NCBI GenBank assembly: GCA_025059075.1
Contig: JANXDZ010000003.1
Coordinates: forward strand, 1-64,000
DNA from: Sulfolobales archaeon
GTDB lineage: Archaea > Thermoproteota > Thermoprotei_A > Sulfolobales > Desulfurococcaceae
DNA: 64,000 nucleotides
Reading direction: 5' to 3'
Shown here piece by piece: positions 8,897 to 17,789 of the stretch. A program made the translations under genes and the position numbers. The notes under the pieces are model-generated. The model was not told where the DNA came from and ran no database searches. It saw only the letters and a list, made by a program, of their open reading frames with translations. Within the stretch, counting starts at the first letter, position 1; the number at the start of each line of letters is the position of its first letter.

Positions 8897-9366
8897 TAAA
8901 TTAACCCCACGTCCTCCAGTAGCTTTCTAACACTCTCCCTACTCACTCTGCCTGAGAAGGATATTGTTACGTGAACTACATCTCCTGCATCACTTAGAAC
9001 TAGCTTACCGCAGTAGAGTTCCTGCTTACTTAACCTAAGGCTCATCCTCCTCTCCCTATGATCGTATCTTAGTGGTAGGCTAGCCTTCAGTATGCTTTTA
9101 TCAGTTGCAGCTAGTGCTGAAGCCATATGTCTTATAGAATGTTCAGCATCTCCTCCTTGAAGCACTGCTTGAACTAATACTATGGGGTTTCCATGATGCC
9201 CCTTCACTAATTGCCTAGAGATAGCTACTTTATCTCTAAGCTCAGGGGGCACTAAGCTTAGTAAGGCTTTCAAAACTTTCTCCTCACTCTCTGTTGCATG
9301 AATAAATGCCCTTAGCTTTAGTGAAGCAAACTCTGCTTTACTCACAGCAAGCACTCCCAATGACAT
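8896..9366 (-). CDS. RNA-binding protein, COG1325 family (exosome/RNase P neighbourhood)
   Basis: 156 residues. RAFIHATESEEKVLKALLSL, then GHHGNPIVLVQAVLQGG and LRYDHRERRMSLRLSKQELY match the small archaeal COG1325 family, predicted RNA-binding proteins with an L5-like fold. The family commonly sits beside rnp3 and exosome genes in archaea, as here. The direct RNA target is not established. First gene of the rnp operon; an A/T-rich stretch (ACTTATATATCG on the plus strand, about 9387-9398) lies upstream and could serve as its promoter. Confidence 0.8.
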   Translation of the reverse strand: MSLGVLAVSKAEFASLKLRAFIHATESEEKVLKALLSLVPPELRDKVAISRQLVKGHHGNPIVLVQAVLQGGDAEHSIRHMASALAATDKSILKASLPLRYDHRERRMSLRLSKQELYCGKLVLSDAGDVVHVTISFSGRVSRESVRKLLEDVGLI

Positions 9367-9428
9367 ATATGCAGTAGTAGTTAACTACTTATATATCGCT
9401 CTTTTAATTAATCACATAGGGATTAATT

Positions 9429-10514
9429 ATGAACGATCTACCTTGGTATGTCGGATACTTCTCCGGGAGGCATTGGCTGAAGAACGTAGATTACAGCATA
9501 GATGACGTAGTTAGAGTTATTGAAGCATCTAGGGATTTAAAGAATAAGTTCTACTTAGGAGTTGAAACACCCTACCTTAAAGGGAGGACTCTCTACTTAA
9601 TATTCTACAACAAGAGCTTAAGAACTAGGAATAGCTTTCAGACAGGGGTATTTCAATTAGGGGGCCAGGGGATATACATAAGCCCAGATCAAGTTTATGC
9701 CCCAACACTCCCTGAAGACATGGTTCCCTATCAAACAGAGGCTATAAGTGATGTAGCTAGAGTACTGAGTAGGTACGGTGATGGAATAGCTGTTAGAATA
9801 TATGGTGATGCAGCTAAGTGGATTATTGGGAGAGGGCATAGAGTTATTGAAGAATTCGCTAAGTGGAGCAAGGTACCTGTATTAAACATGGAGGACGACC
9901 TCTACCACCCATTCCAAAGCCTTGCTGATGCTCAAGCAGCTTTAGAAGCCCTTGGATGGCCTAAGAAGCTCCTCAAGGGCAGGAAGTTTGTAGTAAGCTA
10001 TGCCTACAGTGGGGGTCTAAAGCCTCTAGCAGTACCACAAGACGTTGCATTAATGGCTTCAATGCTTGGAGCAGATGTCTATATAGCTCACCCACCTGGC
10101 TTCGAGCTCTTAGATGAAGTGCTTGCTAAAGTCAAGGAGTTTACAGACTCCTGGGGCAGTGAATTCAAGGTTGTAAACAACATGGATGAAGCATTTGAAG
10201 GAGCTGACTTCGTTTACCCAAAGGCATGGAGTCCAAAGGGCTTCTTCCCACCGTTCAGCAGGGACAGCAAAGTCCATAAGGAGGAGGCCATGGATTATCA
10301 AAGCAAGTTCAGAGACTGGATAACGACTATTGAGAAACTCTATGAAGCCGGCAGACCCTACTACATGCACTGCGGTCCAGCTGATAGAGGACAGGAGGTA
10401 AGTGATGAAGTCCTAGATAGGTATGATAAAAGCCTCTACTTTAATGAAGCTGAGAATAGATTACACGTACAGAAGGCCGTAATGTCAATGGTCATGGCTA
10501 GAGTAGTTCGTTAA
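9429..10514 (+). CDS. Ornithine/N-acetylornithine carbamoyltransferase family enzyme
   Basis: 361 residues. The carbamoyl-phosphate motif SxRTR is present (NKSLRTRNSFQTGVFQLGG), as is HPFQSLAD (HPxQ) and the C-terminal FNEAENRLHVQKAVM. The order and spacing resemble N-acetylornithine carbamoyltransferase (AOTCase) more than ordinary OTCase. One motif is odd: the HCLP loop that helps close the active site reads HCGPADRGQ. The substrate cannot be settled from sequence; ornithine, N-acetyl- or N-succinylornithine, or a purine-degradation intermediate as in YgeW-type enzymes are all possible. No other arginine gene is nearby. Confidence 0.8.
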   Translation: MNDLPWYVGYFSGRHWLKNVDYSIDDVVRVIEASRDLKNKFYLGVETPYLKGRTLYLIFYNKSLRTRNSFQTGVFQLGGQGIYISPDQVYAPTLPEDMVPYQTEAISDVARVLSRYGDGIAVRIYGDAAKWIIGRGHRVIEEFAKWSKVPVLNMEDDLYHPFQSLADAQAALEALGWPKKLLKGRKFVVSYAYSGGLKPLAVPQDVALMASMLGADVYIAHPPGFELLDEVLAKVKEFTDSWGSEFKVVNNMDEAFEGADFVYPKAWSPKGFFPPFSRDSKVHKEEAMDYQSKFRDWITTIEKLYEAGRPYYMHCGPADRGQEVSDEVLDRYDKSLYFNEAENRLHVQKAVMSMVMARVVR

Positions 10515-10664
10515 TGCATTTAACTAAGTCTTTAACTATGCTTAAGTCCCCCGGCTTCTCAACATTATTTTAATTCACAGATTGCGAAATCTATAGGCAT
10601 TCATTAGGTAGAAAGCATCTCTTTACAATTCTTAGAGCAATAACTCCTTTGTTTTTAACCTAAG

Positions 10665-10670
10665 TTTATA
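10665..10670 (+). promoter_or_regulatory. TATA box for the amino-sugar locus
   Basis: TTTATA overlaps the first in-frame ATG of the next gene, so that ATG cannot be in the transcript. Transcription should begin near 10694, at or beside the ATG chosen here. Confidence 0.5.
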
Positions 10671-10693
10671 TGCTTTCACTACTATGCAACTCT

Positions 10694-11785
10694 ATGGGGA
10701 TATGCATGGGGGATTCATCAAAATACGTTGTATTTAATGAAATGACTCAGTTGCCTAAAGTAGTGGAGGCTTCTGGAAACAAGTACTCTGTAATTGAAGG
10801 AGTCATTGGAGAATTAATGAGCTTACATGGCATAAGTGAAGCATACTACATTGGTTGTGGAAGTAGTTATTACGCAGCTTTAGGAGGAGCAATACCGTTG
10901 CTTAGAAGCCCACTGAATATGAAGACGCTTACTCAACCTGCTTCAGAGTTCCTCTTCTACTACAGTGACTTAGTTGGGAGACGTATTCAAAGAGGAAAGA
11001 GCATTGTAGTGCTATTCTCAAGATCTGGGGAGACGAAGGAAGTACTATTAGCTCTAGATGAATCTAGAAAGCGGGGGGCGAAGACCATTGGATTTACTTG
11101 CAGTAAGGGCAGTTACTTAGATAGGAACGCTGATTACTCCATAGTTGTTGAGGAATGCCTTGAGGAAGGAGTATACATGACTAAGTCATTTGCAGCCCTC
11201 TACTTACTTGGGACACTAACTTCAATAGCTATGCTACGCTTAAACAACATTCACGTAGACCTTAACCTCAGTAGGGAAATCACTTTACTCAAGGAGGCTT
11301 TAGTTAACGTAAGCAGTGGCGTAAGGGCTTTAGAGGATATAGCTGCAAAAACTATTAGTAAAAAAGCCTTCGCTATACTGGCGCCAGGCAATCTATATCC
11401 AGTGGCTCTAGAAGCAAGCTTAAAGTTTAAGGAAATTGCCTATACTTTCTCAGAAGCTATTCACGCACTTGAGTTTAGACATGGCCACAACGCCTTACTA
11501 GAGCGTAGGAACGAGCTTCAATTAATAGTTCTATCGCTAAGTAAGGATTCCTCCCATGAAAAAACTCTGAATCTATATAGAGAGCTTGCAGCCAGAGGCT
11601 TTGATGCACTGTTATTCTCTGATGAAAGTACTGCTGACTACTTTATTCCATGGAGTGGGGGAGTGTATTTAGCGCCGATAGCCTACATCCTCCCCCTATA
11701 CTACATTGCTTTCCTCAGATCTCTACTACTAGGCTATAATCCCGATAAGCCAATGCACATATCTAGAGTAGTTCTCTCAATATAA
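10694..11785 (+). CDS. Double-SIS glucosamine-6-phosphate deaminase/isomerase (GlmD-like)
   Basis: About 363 residues with two SIS domains and no glutaminase domain. Motifs: YYIGCGSSYYAALGG, VLFSRSGETKEVLLALDES (phosphosugar loop), YMTKSFA and KFKEIAYTFSEAIHALEFRHG, which corresponds to the isomerase Glu/His region of GlmS. The C-terminal Lys of GlmS (DKPRNLAK) reads DKPMHISR. Archaeal enzymes of this type (GlmD of Thermococcales) convert GlcN-6-P to Fru-6-P and ammonia. NagA follows after 45 bases, which supports a role in amino-sugar breakdown. The ATG at 10670 lies in the TATA box, so I start at 10694; 10706 is also possible. Confidence 0.82.
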   Translation: MGICMGDSSKYVVFNEMTQLPKVVEASGNKYSVIEGVIGELMSLHGISEAYYIGCGSSYYAALGGAIPLLRSPLNMKTLTQPASEFLFYYSDLVGRRIQRGKSIVVLFSRSGETKEVLLALDESRKRGAKTIGFTCSKGSYLDRNADYSIVVEECLEEGVYMTKSFAALYLLGTLTSIAMLRLNNIHVDLNLSREITLLKEALVNVSSGVRALEDIAAKTISKKAFAILAPGNLYPVALEASLKFKEIAYTFSEAIHALEFRHGHNALLERRNELQLIVLSLSKDSSHEKTLNLYRELAARGFDALLFSDESTADYFIPWSGGVYLAPIAYILPLYYIAFLRSLLLGYNPDKPMHISRVVLSI

Positions 11786-11830
11786 TTAATTACGGCTCAA
11801 GTTACTCTACGTAAAGCAAGTAGTTAAAGA

Positions 11831-13027
11831 ATGGAGTTCACTAGGTGTATGTATATGAAGCTTACACTAAGGCATTTAACGATAGCTTCCTCCAGTAGTT
11901 TAATAGAGGACGGTTACTTAGTCGTAGAAGGAGGCATTATAAGGGATGTTGGTAGAGAGCCTTTGGGGAAAGCTGTAAGTGATGAAGTAAATCTAAGTGG
12001 GTACATAGCTGTACCAGGATTCATAGATACTCATACCCATGGAATAAAGGGGCTTGACGTAACTTCAAATCCAGAGCCCCATAGAATTCTTGAAATGAGC
12101 AAGCACTACGTAAAGCACGGTGTAACTAGCTACGTGCCTACAACTGTAACAGCTCCACATGAAGTAATAGTTGATGCTTGTAGAGCTGTAAGAGAAGCAC
12201 TTATACAGTGGACTCCTAGCGATGGCTCAAGGATACTGGGGATACACCTTGAAGGCCCATACATAAATCCTAAGGCAGCCGGTGCTCAAAACACAGCCTA
12301 CATACGTAAGCCAAGCATAAAGGAACTCAAGGAGTATGTAGATGCATCTGGAAGAACAATTGTGCAAATAACTATTGCGCCAGAAATCGATGGAGCGCTT
12401 GACTTAATACGCTATGCAAAAAACATGGGGATAATTGTTAGCGCTGGACACACGAATTCATCGTATGAAGAGGGAGTTAAGGCAATTGAACTAGGGGTTT
12501 CAAAAGCAACTCACATATTTAATGGAATGACTAAGTTCCACCACAGAGAGCCGGGGATAGCGTTAGCCCTCCTTCAATCACCTAGAGTATTCATAGAATT
12601 AATCGCTGACTTCATACACATACACTCAGCAGTAGTTAAAATGACTATAGATCTAGCGAGCTCCAGCAGGATCTCCTTAATCACTGATTCTATAGCAGCA
12701 ACAGATATGCCTAACGGCATCTATGAACTTGGGGGGCTTAAAGTAGTTGTTGAAGAAGGTGTGTGTAAGCTACTTAACACAGGTTCTTTAGCAGGCAGTA
12801 CTCTCACTATGGATAAAGCCTTCAAAAACATAGTTAATTTGGGATATGGCTTAATTAATGCTGTAGCTATGGCTAGCTCTACTCCAGCTAGAAGCATTAA
12901 TGTTGATGGGAAGCTAAAAGTAGGAGATATAAGAACTGGCTATACAGCTGACATAACTATACTTAGCAAAGAACTAGAAGTAGTTAAAACAATAATTGAG
13001 GGAAACGTTATTTACGAAAAGGAGTAG
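11831..13027 (+). CDS. nagA: N-acetylglucosamine-6-phosphate deacetylase
   Basis: 398 residues, amidohydrolase fold. GFIDTHTHGIKGLDV gives the HxH metal ligands, GIHLEGPYINPKAAGAQ the substrate loop, SAGHTNSSYEEG and THIFNGMTKFHHREPG the further His ligands, and LITDSIAATDMPNG the catalytic Asp. It removes acetate from GlcNAc-6-P to give GlcN-6-P. ATG at 11855 (MKLTLRHLTIASS) is a plausible alternative start. Neighbouring SIS enzymes would use the product. True GlcNAc-6-P is expected only if GlcNAc is phosphorylated on entry or by a kinase, which connects it to the PtsI gene nearby. Confidence 0.9.
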   Translation: MEFTRCMYMKLTLRHLTIASSSSLIEDGYLVVEGGIIRDVGREPLGKAVSDEVNLSGYIAVPGFIDTHTHGIKGLDVTSNPEPHRILEMSKHYVKHGVTSYVPTTVTAPHEVIVDACRAVREALIQWTPSDGSRILGIHLEGPYINPKAAGAQNTAYIRKPSIKELKEYVDASGRTIVQITIAPEIDGALDLIRYAKNMGIIVSAGHTNSSYEEGVKAIELGVSKATHIFNGMTKFHHREPGIALALLQSPRVFIELIADFIHIHSAVVKMTIDLASSSRISLITDSIAATDMPNGIYELGGLKVVVEEGVCKLLNTGSLAGSTLTMDKAFKNIVNLGYGLINAVAMASSTPARSINVDGKLKVGDIRTGYTADITILSKELEVVKTIIEGNVIYEKE

Positions 13028-13176
13028 GCTTCACTACAGCGTGAATTACGGCTTTATTTAAGCAACGTTAAGTGACTTAGTATTTAGCATACATTGATTC
13101 ACACAGCGGCTCTCATAAATCATTGAGGTATAATGTTTTATTCCCAGGAGTTTGCAATAAGAAATAGGGTGATATA

Positions 13177-13923
13177 TTGAGTGGAGTTGAATCACTCAAC
13201 TTATTTAAAGACATAGTCTTTAAATTACTGACGAAAGTAGTTAATGAAGAAGGAGTAAACATAGATTCTGCAGCAAGTACTTTAGCGGATTCCTTGAGCA
13301 AGGGGGGATTCATATATGTTTTTGGAACAGGGCATTCAATGATGATGGCTCTCGAAATGTTCTATAGAGCTGGGGGATTAGTTAGAGTCTATCCTCTACT
13401 CGATTTATCCATATCCTGCATGAATGGAGCCATAAAGAGCACTCTACTAGAGAGAGTACCCAGCTATGCTAAAGCACTCTTAAGCTCAGCTCACTTAAAG
13501 CCGTATTCATCCATTATAATAGTGTCAAACTCAGGGAAGAATGCTGTTCCAGTAGAGCTTGCTAAAGAAGCTCGTGAGAGAGGGTTAAAAGTAATAGCGT
13601 TGACATCTCTTGAATTTTCAAGAAAAGTCCCTCCAGAAAACCCTCTTGGGAAGAAGCTCTATGAATTAGCTGACGTAGTAATAGATAACAAAGTCCCAGA
13701 AGGAGACGCTATCTATGAAGTAAGAGGCTTAGAGGCTAAAATAGCCCCTGTATCAACTATAGTGAATGCATTCATAATGCAGCTCCTAGTTATAAGAACT
13801 GTTGAGAAGTTAATTAATAGAGGTATAAGGCCTGAAGTATGGGTTAGCGCAAATATACCGGGCGGCATAGAGAGGAATGAAGAGTATGTAAGGAGATACA
13901 TTAGTGAAGTAAAAGCTCTCTAA
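13177..13923 (+). CDS. SIS-domain phosphosugar-binding protein (COG4821/UPF0309-like)
   Basis: 248 residues, TTG start. One SIS domain: [42 protein letters not shown] and [13 protein letters not shown], with GTGHS and SNSGKN as phosphosugar-contacting loops. This is the COG4821 layout, relatives of MurQ-like and GmhA-like proteins, with no confirmed substrate. It follows nagA by 150 bases with its own A/T-rich promoter and converges on the glmS paralogue. In this context it may act on GlcNAc-6-P or a related phosphosugar, or be a sugar-sensing regulator. Confidence 0.75.
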   Translation: MSGVESLNLFKDIVFKLLTKVVNEEGVNIDSAASTLADSLSKGGFIYVFGTGHSMMMALEMFYRAGGLVRVYPLLDLSISCMNGAIKSTLLERVPSYAKALLSSAHLKPYSSIIIVSNSGKNAVPVELAKEARERGLKVIALTSLEFSRKVPPENPLGKKLYELADVVIDNKVPEGDAIYEVRGLEAKIAPVSTIVNAFIMQLLVIRTVEKLINRGIRPEVWVSANIPGGIERNEEYVRRYISEVKAL

Positions 13924-13966
13924 AGTCTTTTTAAAGTCCTCTTCACATGCTTAAGTAATTGAATAT

Positions 13967-15799
13967 TCATGAGACTGCTTTAGTTAAATACCTAGGCTTA
14001 TCTATAGGTCTTTGGAGCTTTAAGCCAAGTCTATAGGCTAGGAACTGCAGCGGTATTGTATACGCTATTGGAGCTAGGTACCTATCCACTTGCATTGCTT
14101 TAATTATACTAACGTTCTTTAATTCAAATAAATTTGGATCGTTTTCAAAGCCTACTACAGCAACTGTAGCCCCTAGATCTATTGATGCCTTAATTAATGG
14201 ATAAGAAGCCCTTGCTGCATGAGCTTCAACAGGGACTAGGAATACAGTGAAGAAGCCTCTTTCAACAAGAGATATTGGACCATGCCTGAATTCCCCTGCC
14301 TCCATGCCTTCAGCATGCATGTACGCTACTTCCTTGATTTTAAGAGCTCCCTCTAGAGCTATTGGATACGTTATCCCTCTTGAAACAACGTATCCACTTC
14401 TACAGGAAGCTATTTCATCAGCTGCTTTAGCAGCTTCTGCATCTACTTCAGCCATGCCTTCTTTAAGCTTAAGTGCGTAATCCTTGACTCTACTTAATGC
14501 CTCTCCATATTCTGATGCCGTAATTCTACCCATATCCCTAGCCACCCTGATGGATATCTTATATAGAGTTGTAAGCGTTGTAACGAAAGTCTTTGTAGCA
14601 GGAACAGCTAGCTCCGGTCCTGCACCTATTGGTAGATAGAGGTTAGCTATGTTAGCGAGCTTTGAGCCAACGTAGTTCGTTAAACCCATAATAGTTGCTC
14701 CACGCAGCTTTGCTTCATAAGCTGCTTGCACTACATCGCTTGTCTCACCTGATTGCGATATAGCTACTACTACTGCCCCAGGCCCAACGTTCTCTATGTA
14801 GTATAGGGGGAATTCAGCGGCACTAGTTACAATAGGGGATATGTTAGCTAGCTCAGATAAATAGTATGAAGCCACTAGGCCTGCGTGAAGGCTTGTGCCA
14901 TTAGCTATTATGTATACATCCTTAGCCTCCCTAATGTGCTTTGAAGCATATGAAAGATACTTCTCCTGGTGTACAGCTAGGCAGCGGAGGATGGCGTACG
15001 GTACTTCATACATTTCACGCAGCATGTGGTGTGGATAGCCATCCTTTTCAACATACTCCTCTAATACAGATAGCTTACTGAAGCACTTGTCTATGCGCAT
15101 TAATCCATGGAGTTTATAGAACTTAGTAGTAGAGGAGTTGACTTCAGCTAGCTCTCCTCCACTCAACTCAACGTATTCATCAGCTAAGCCGTGTAAAGCG
15201 CTTTTACTAGTTGAAACAAGAGTTAAGTCACGCGATCTACCTATGTACAGTGGCTGGAGGCTTGTGTATGCAATAATGCTCTTAGACTCTTCACTGAGTA
15301 TAGCGTAGGAGTAGAAGCCCTCTAAGCCTTGCTCCATAACTGCTATGGATTCAAGAGTGCTTAAGCCCCTCCTTAAGCCGTCTTCAATTAAGTGAGCTAT
15401 TACTTCAAAATCAGATCTAGACTTCAACTCATGTCCATCCATTATCAACCTATCGTAGATAGCTTCATAGTTAGCTATAGCTCCATCACCTACGACAGCA
15501 ATCCTCTTACTGCAATCCAAGTGTGGATGAGCGTTATCTACGTGGGGTCTTCCATGAGTTGAAAACCTAACGTGCCCTAGAGCTATTGGCATCGATAGTT
15601 CATCTAACTTGAGTTTCTCAATGACTTCCCTAGGCTCACCCACTTCCTTTAATACACTCAGCCTCCCTCCATCAATAAACGCTACTCCAGTAGTGTCAAA
15701 TCCACGGTGCTTAAGCCTCTTTAGCCCAGTTAATACTATTGATGCAATGTTTCTACCTGAATGCGATATAGCTCCAAATATTCCCCCCAATTCCTGCAC
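13967..15799 (-). CDS. GlmS paralogue lacking the catalytic glutaminase cysteine
   Basis: 610 residues with the GlmS domain order: N-terminal class II amidotransferase-like fold, then two SIS domains. The residue that should be the N-terminal nucleophile Cys is Gly (GGIFGAI instead of CGIFGxI), whether translation begins at GTG 15799 or at the in-frame TTG 15790. The oxyanion-hole motif HNG is GDG, although STHG, NAHPH and SDFEVIAHLIED persist. The SIS part is complete: AISQSGETSDVV, EAGEFRHGPISLV and the terminal DKPRYLTK. I infer that it cannot use glutamine and works with free ammonia, or in reverse as a deaminase. An intact GlmS exists at 34.8 kb. Divergent from ptsI with 60 bases between. 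Confidence 0.88.
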   Translation of the reverse strand: MQELGGIFGAISHSGRNIASIVLTGLKRLKHRGFDTTGVAFIDGGRLSVLKEVGEPREVIEKLKLDELSMPIALGHVRFSTHGRPHVDNAHPHLDCSKRIAVVGDGAIANYEAIYDRLIMDGHELKSRSDFEVIAHLIEDGLRRGLSTLESIAVMEQGLEGFYSYAILSEESKSIIAYTSLQPLYIGRSRDLTLVSTSKSALHGLADEYVELSGGELAEVNSSTTKFYKLHGLMRIDKCFSKLSVLEEYVEKDGYPHHMLREMYEVPYAILRCLAVHQEKYLSYASKHIREAKDVYIIANGTSLHAGLVASYYLSELANISPIVTSAAEFPLYYIENVGPGAVVVAISQSGETSDVVQAAYEAKLRGATIMGLTNYVGSKLANIANLYLPIGAGPELAVPATKTFVTTLTTLYKISIRVARDMGRITASEYGEALSRVKDYALKLKEGMAEVDAEAAKAADEIASCRSGYVVSRGITYPIALEGALKIKEVAYMHAEGMEAGEFRHGPISLVERGFFTVFLVPVEAHAARASYPLIKASIDLGATVAVVGFENDPNLFELKNVSIIKAMQVDRYLAPIAYTIPLQFLAYRLGLKLQRPIDKPRYLTKAVS

Positions 15800-15833
15800 C
15801 TTAAGTTAATTTTAAGAGTTTCTATTTATTTAC

Positions 15834-15839
15834 TTTATA
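15834..15839 (+). promoter_or_regulatory. TATA box for ptsI (leaderless start)
   Basis: TTTATA in the short divergent region between the glmS paralogue and ptsI. A start of transcription about 26 bases downstream falls on the GTG at 15860/15863, which suggests a leaderless mRNA and fixes the ptsI start well downstream of the longest open frame. Confidence 0.5.
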
Positions 15840-15862
15840 GTGTAGAACTCATTGTATTAGTG

Positions 15863-17605
15863 GTGTTTGTATTGAGGGTATATAGGGGTTTAATTGCATC
15901 AGAAGGCGTAGCTGTAGGGCCTTTAACTAAGTACGGCTTTATTGATGCACTAAGCTCTGTTCCAAGCAATTGCCCAACTAGCAATAGTTATTTTGAAGTA
16001 AGTAGGCTTGAGAAAGCCTTAAGTAAATTTAAGGAGTACTTAGTTAGCCTTAAGAAGACTCTTCCTGAAAGCGAGCACGAGCTAATTAATGCTCATGAAG
16101 TAATGGCTGAAGCACTAGTTAATGAAGCAGCAAGCCACGTAGTTGAGGAAGGAGTTTGCGGAGAACTCGCCGTTAAGAGAGTTTTCGAGAAGTACAGTGA
16201 TTTATTCAAGGAGAGTGGGAGTGGATTAATAGCTTTAAGAGCCGGTGACTTAAGGAACATTGCATCAGCAATTGTAGAGAACTTAACTGAGCTAAAGCCA
16301 GGCATTGGGGGGGGCATTGAAGTCGGGGGGAAAGTAGTTGTAGCCAAGGAGTTAAATCCAGTTGATTTACTTAAGCTAGTTAAGCAAGGCTTAAGGGGGA
16401 TCGTTACATTAACTGGAGGAGTTACATCTCATGCAGCAATAATTGCTAGAGCACATGGAATACCCTACATAATAGTGCCAGAACTGGATTTAAGTGAAGT
16501 AAGTGAAGGAGAGTTAGCAGTAATAGACTCTATTGAAGAGAAGCTATTGCTGAATCCAAGTGAAGAGATCGTGAGTATATACGTAGAGAGAGCTAGTAAG
16601 TATGAGTCTTTAAAGAAGTGGTGTAGAGAGGCATCACTTAAAGAAGCTGTGACAACTGATGGAGTTAGAGTAGGAGTCTTATGTAATGTAGGTGATTTAG
16701 AGGAGGCGCGTGCAGCATCTACCTCAGGCTGCGATGGCATTGGATTATTTAGAGTAGAGTACTTATACATCTCCTCTAGCTCACCTCCAAGTGAGGAATC
16801 TCTATATACAGCCTTTAACAAAGTATTGGGCTTCTTCAACGGCAAGCCTGTTGTAATTAGAGCACCAGATCTTGGGGCTGATAAACCCCTCCCCTACATA
16901 AAGCTTGAGGAGTCGAATCCATTCCTTGGGCTAAGGGGCGTTAGGCTCCTGCTTGAGTATAGAGATGAAATCCTCAACCCATTCCTAAGAGCTCTCCTTA
17001 GAGCATCTACTTCTGGGAATGCAAGGCTTCTCATACCAATGATTAGTAGAGTTAGTGAATTAATAGAGTTTACTGAAATAGTTGAAAGAACTTTAGAGAA
17101 GTTGAGAGCAGAAGGCATAGCTAGTGGGAGTATAGAGATTGGAATAATGGTTGAAACTCCAGCAGCAGCTATCTTAATAGATAAGTATGCTAAAGTACCG
17201 CAGCTTAAGTTCATAAGCTTCGGGACAAATGACTTAACTCAATATACTCTAGCTGTAGATAGAGGCAATGTTAAAGTGAGCTACATATATGATGAACTTG
17301 ATCCATCTATCATTAGGCTAATGGCTTTAGCGGCGAGTGAAGCTAGGAAAAGAGGAGTTGAAGTAGAAGTGTGTGGTGAAATGGCTGGTAGGCAGTTAGC
17401 TATACCCCTACTATTGAGCTTAGGCATAGATGCCTTAAGTGTAAGCCCGCCTCTAGTGGGCTTAGTTAAGTACACCGTAAGTAAGTTGAGTAGAAGAGAT
17501 TTGGAGAGAGAGCTATTAACTAAAGCACTAAATAGTACAAGCGCTAGTGAAGTCAAGGAATTTACAAAGGAGTACTTAAAGAGAGCTGGCATAGAGATCT
17601 TTTGA
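15863..17605 (+). CDS. ptsI: Phosphoenolpyruvate-protein phosphotransferase (PTS enzyme I)
   Basis: About 580 residues from GTG 15863, matching bacterial EI (575). Domains: N-terminal HPr-binding/phosphohistidine part (YRGLIASEGVAVGPL onward), swivelling His domain with GGVTSHAAIIARAHGIP, His at 190 equivalent to His189 of E. coli EI, then the PEP-binding TIM barrel. All barrel motifs are kept: GLFRVEYLYI, IRAPDLGADKPLPYI, NPFLGLRGVRLLL, IMVETPAAA, FGTNDLTQYTLAVDRGN and the catalytic Cys in CGEMAGR. EI transfers phosphate from PEP to HPr. PTS genes are rare in crenarchaea (reported for Thermofilum). PpsA and PPDK are excluded by domain order and the DLTQYTLAVDR motif. No HPr or EII gene is visible in this window. 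Confidence 0.93.
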   Translation: MFVLRVYRGLIASEGVAVGPLTKYGFIDALSSVPSNCPTSNSYFEVSRLEKALSKFKEYLVSLKKTLPESEHELINAHEVMAEALVNEAASHVVEEGVCGELAVKRVFEKYSDLFKESGSGLIALRAGDLRNIASAIVENLTELKPGIGGGIEVGGKVVVAKELNPVDLLKLVKQGLRGIVTLTGGVTSHAAIIARAHGIPYIIVPELDLSEVSEGELAVIDSIEEKLLLNPSEEIVSIYVERASKYESLKKWCREASLKEAVTTDGVRVGVLCNVGDLEEARAASTSGCDGIGLFRVEYLYISSSSPPSEESLYTAFNKVLGFFNGKPVVIRAPDLGADKPLPYIKLEESNPFLGLRGVRLLLEYRDEILNPFLRALLRASTSGNARLLIPMISRVSELIEFTEIVERTLEKLRAEGIASGSIEIGIMVETPAAAILIDKYAKVPQLKFISFGTNDLTQYTLAVDRGNVKVSYIYDELDPSIIRLMALAASEARKRGVEVEVCGEMAGRQLAIPLLLSLGIDALSVSPPLVGLVKYTVSKLSRRDLERELLTKALNSTSASEVKEFTKEYLKRAGIEIF

Positions 17606-17679
17606 TATCCCCCATTTGCTTCAATAACTGCCTTAACTTCATTTCTACGCACTCAACTTAGATAATGGAGTTGCAGCTC

Positions 17680-17756
17680 CATACCCCTAAGCCTAGAGGT
17701 AGTAGATTAGTGCACCAGGATCAGGCGTTGAGCTAAACCCCTCTCTTAGGGGTATG
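17680..17756. repeat. Inverted repeat in the gap between ptsI and the por operon
   Basis: CATACCCCTAAG (17680-17691) is matched exactly by its reverse complement (17745-17756), separated by 53 bases; flanking AGAGG/CCTCT extends the match after a 3-base bulge. It could form a long stem in RNA or be the ends of a very small element. It lies just before a GC-rich hairpin (17790-17817). Confidence 0.6.
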
Positions 17757-17789
17757 TAGTTCAAAAATACTGAATCCCTTGAGTGGAAT

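Noticed and set aside
15761-15862. Longer N-terminus for PtsI
   Set aside because: It would overlap the divergent glmS paralogue's start and lie before the TATA box.
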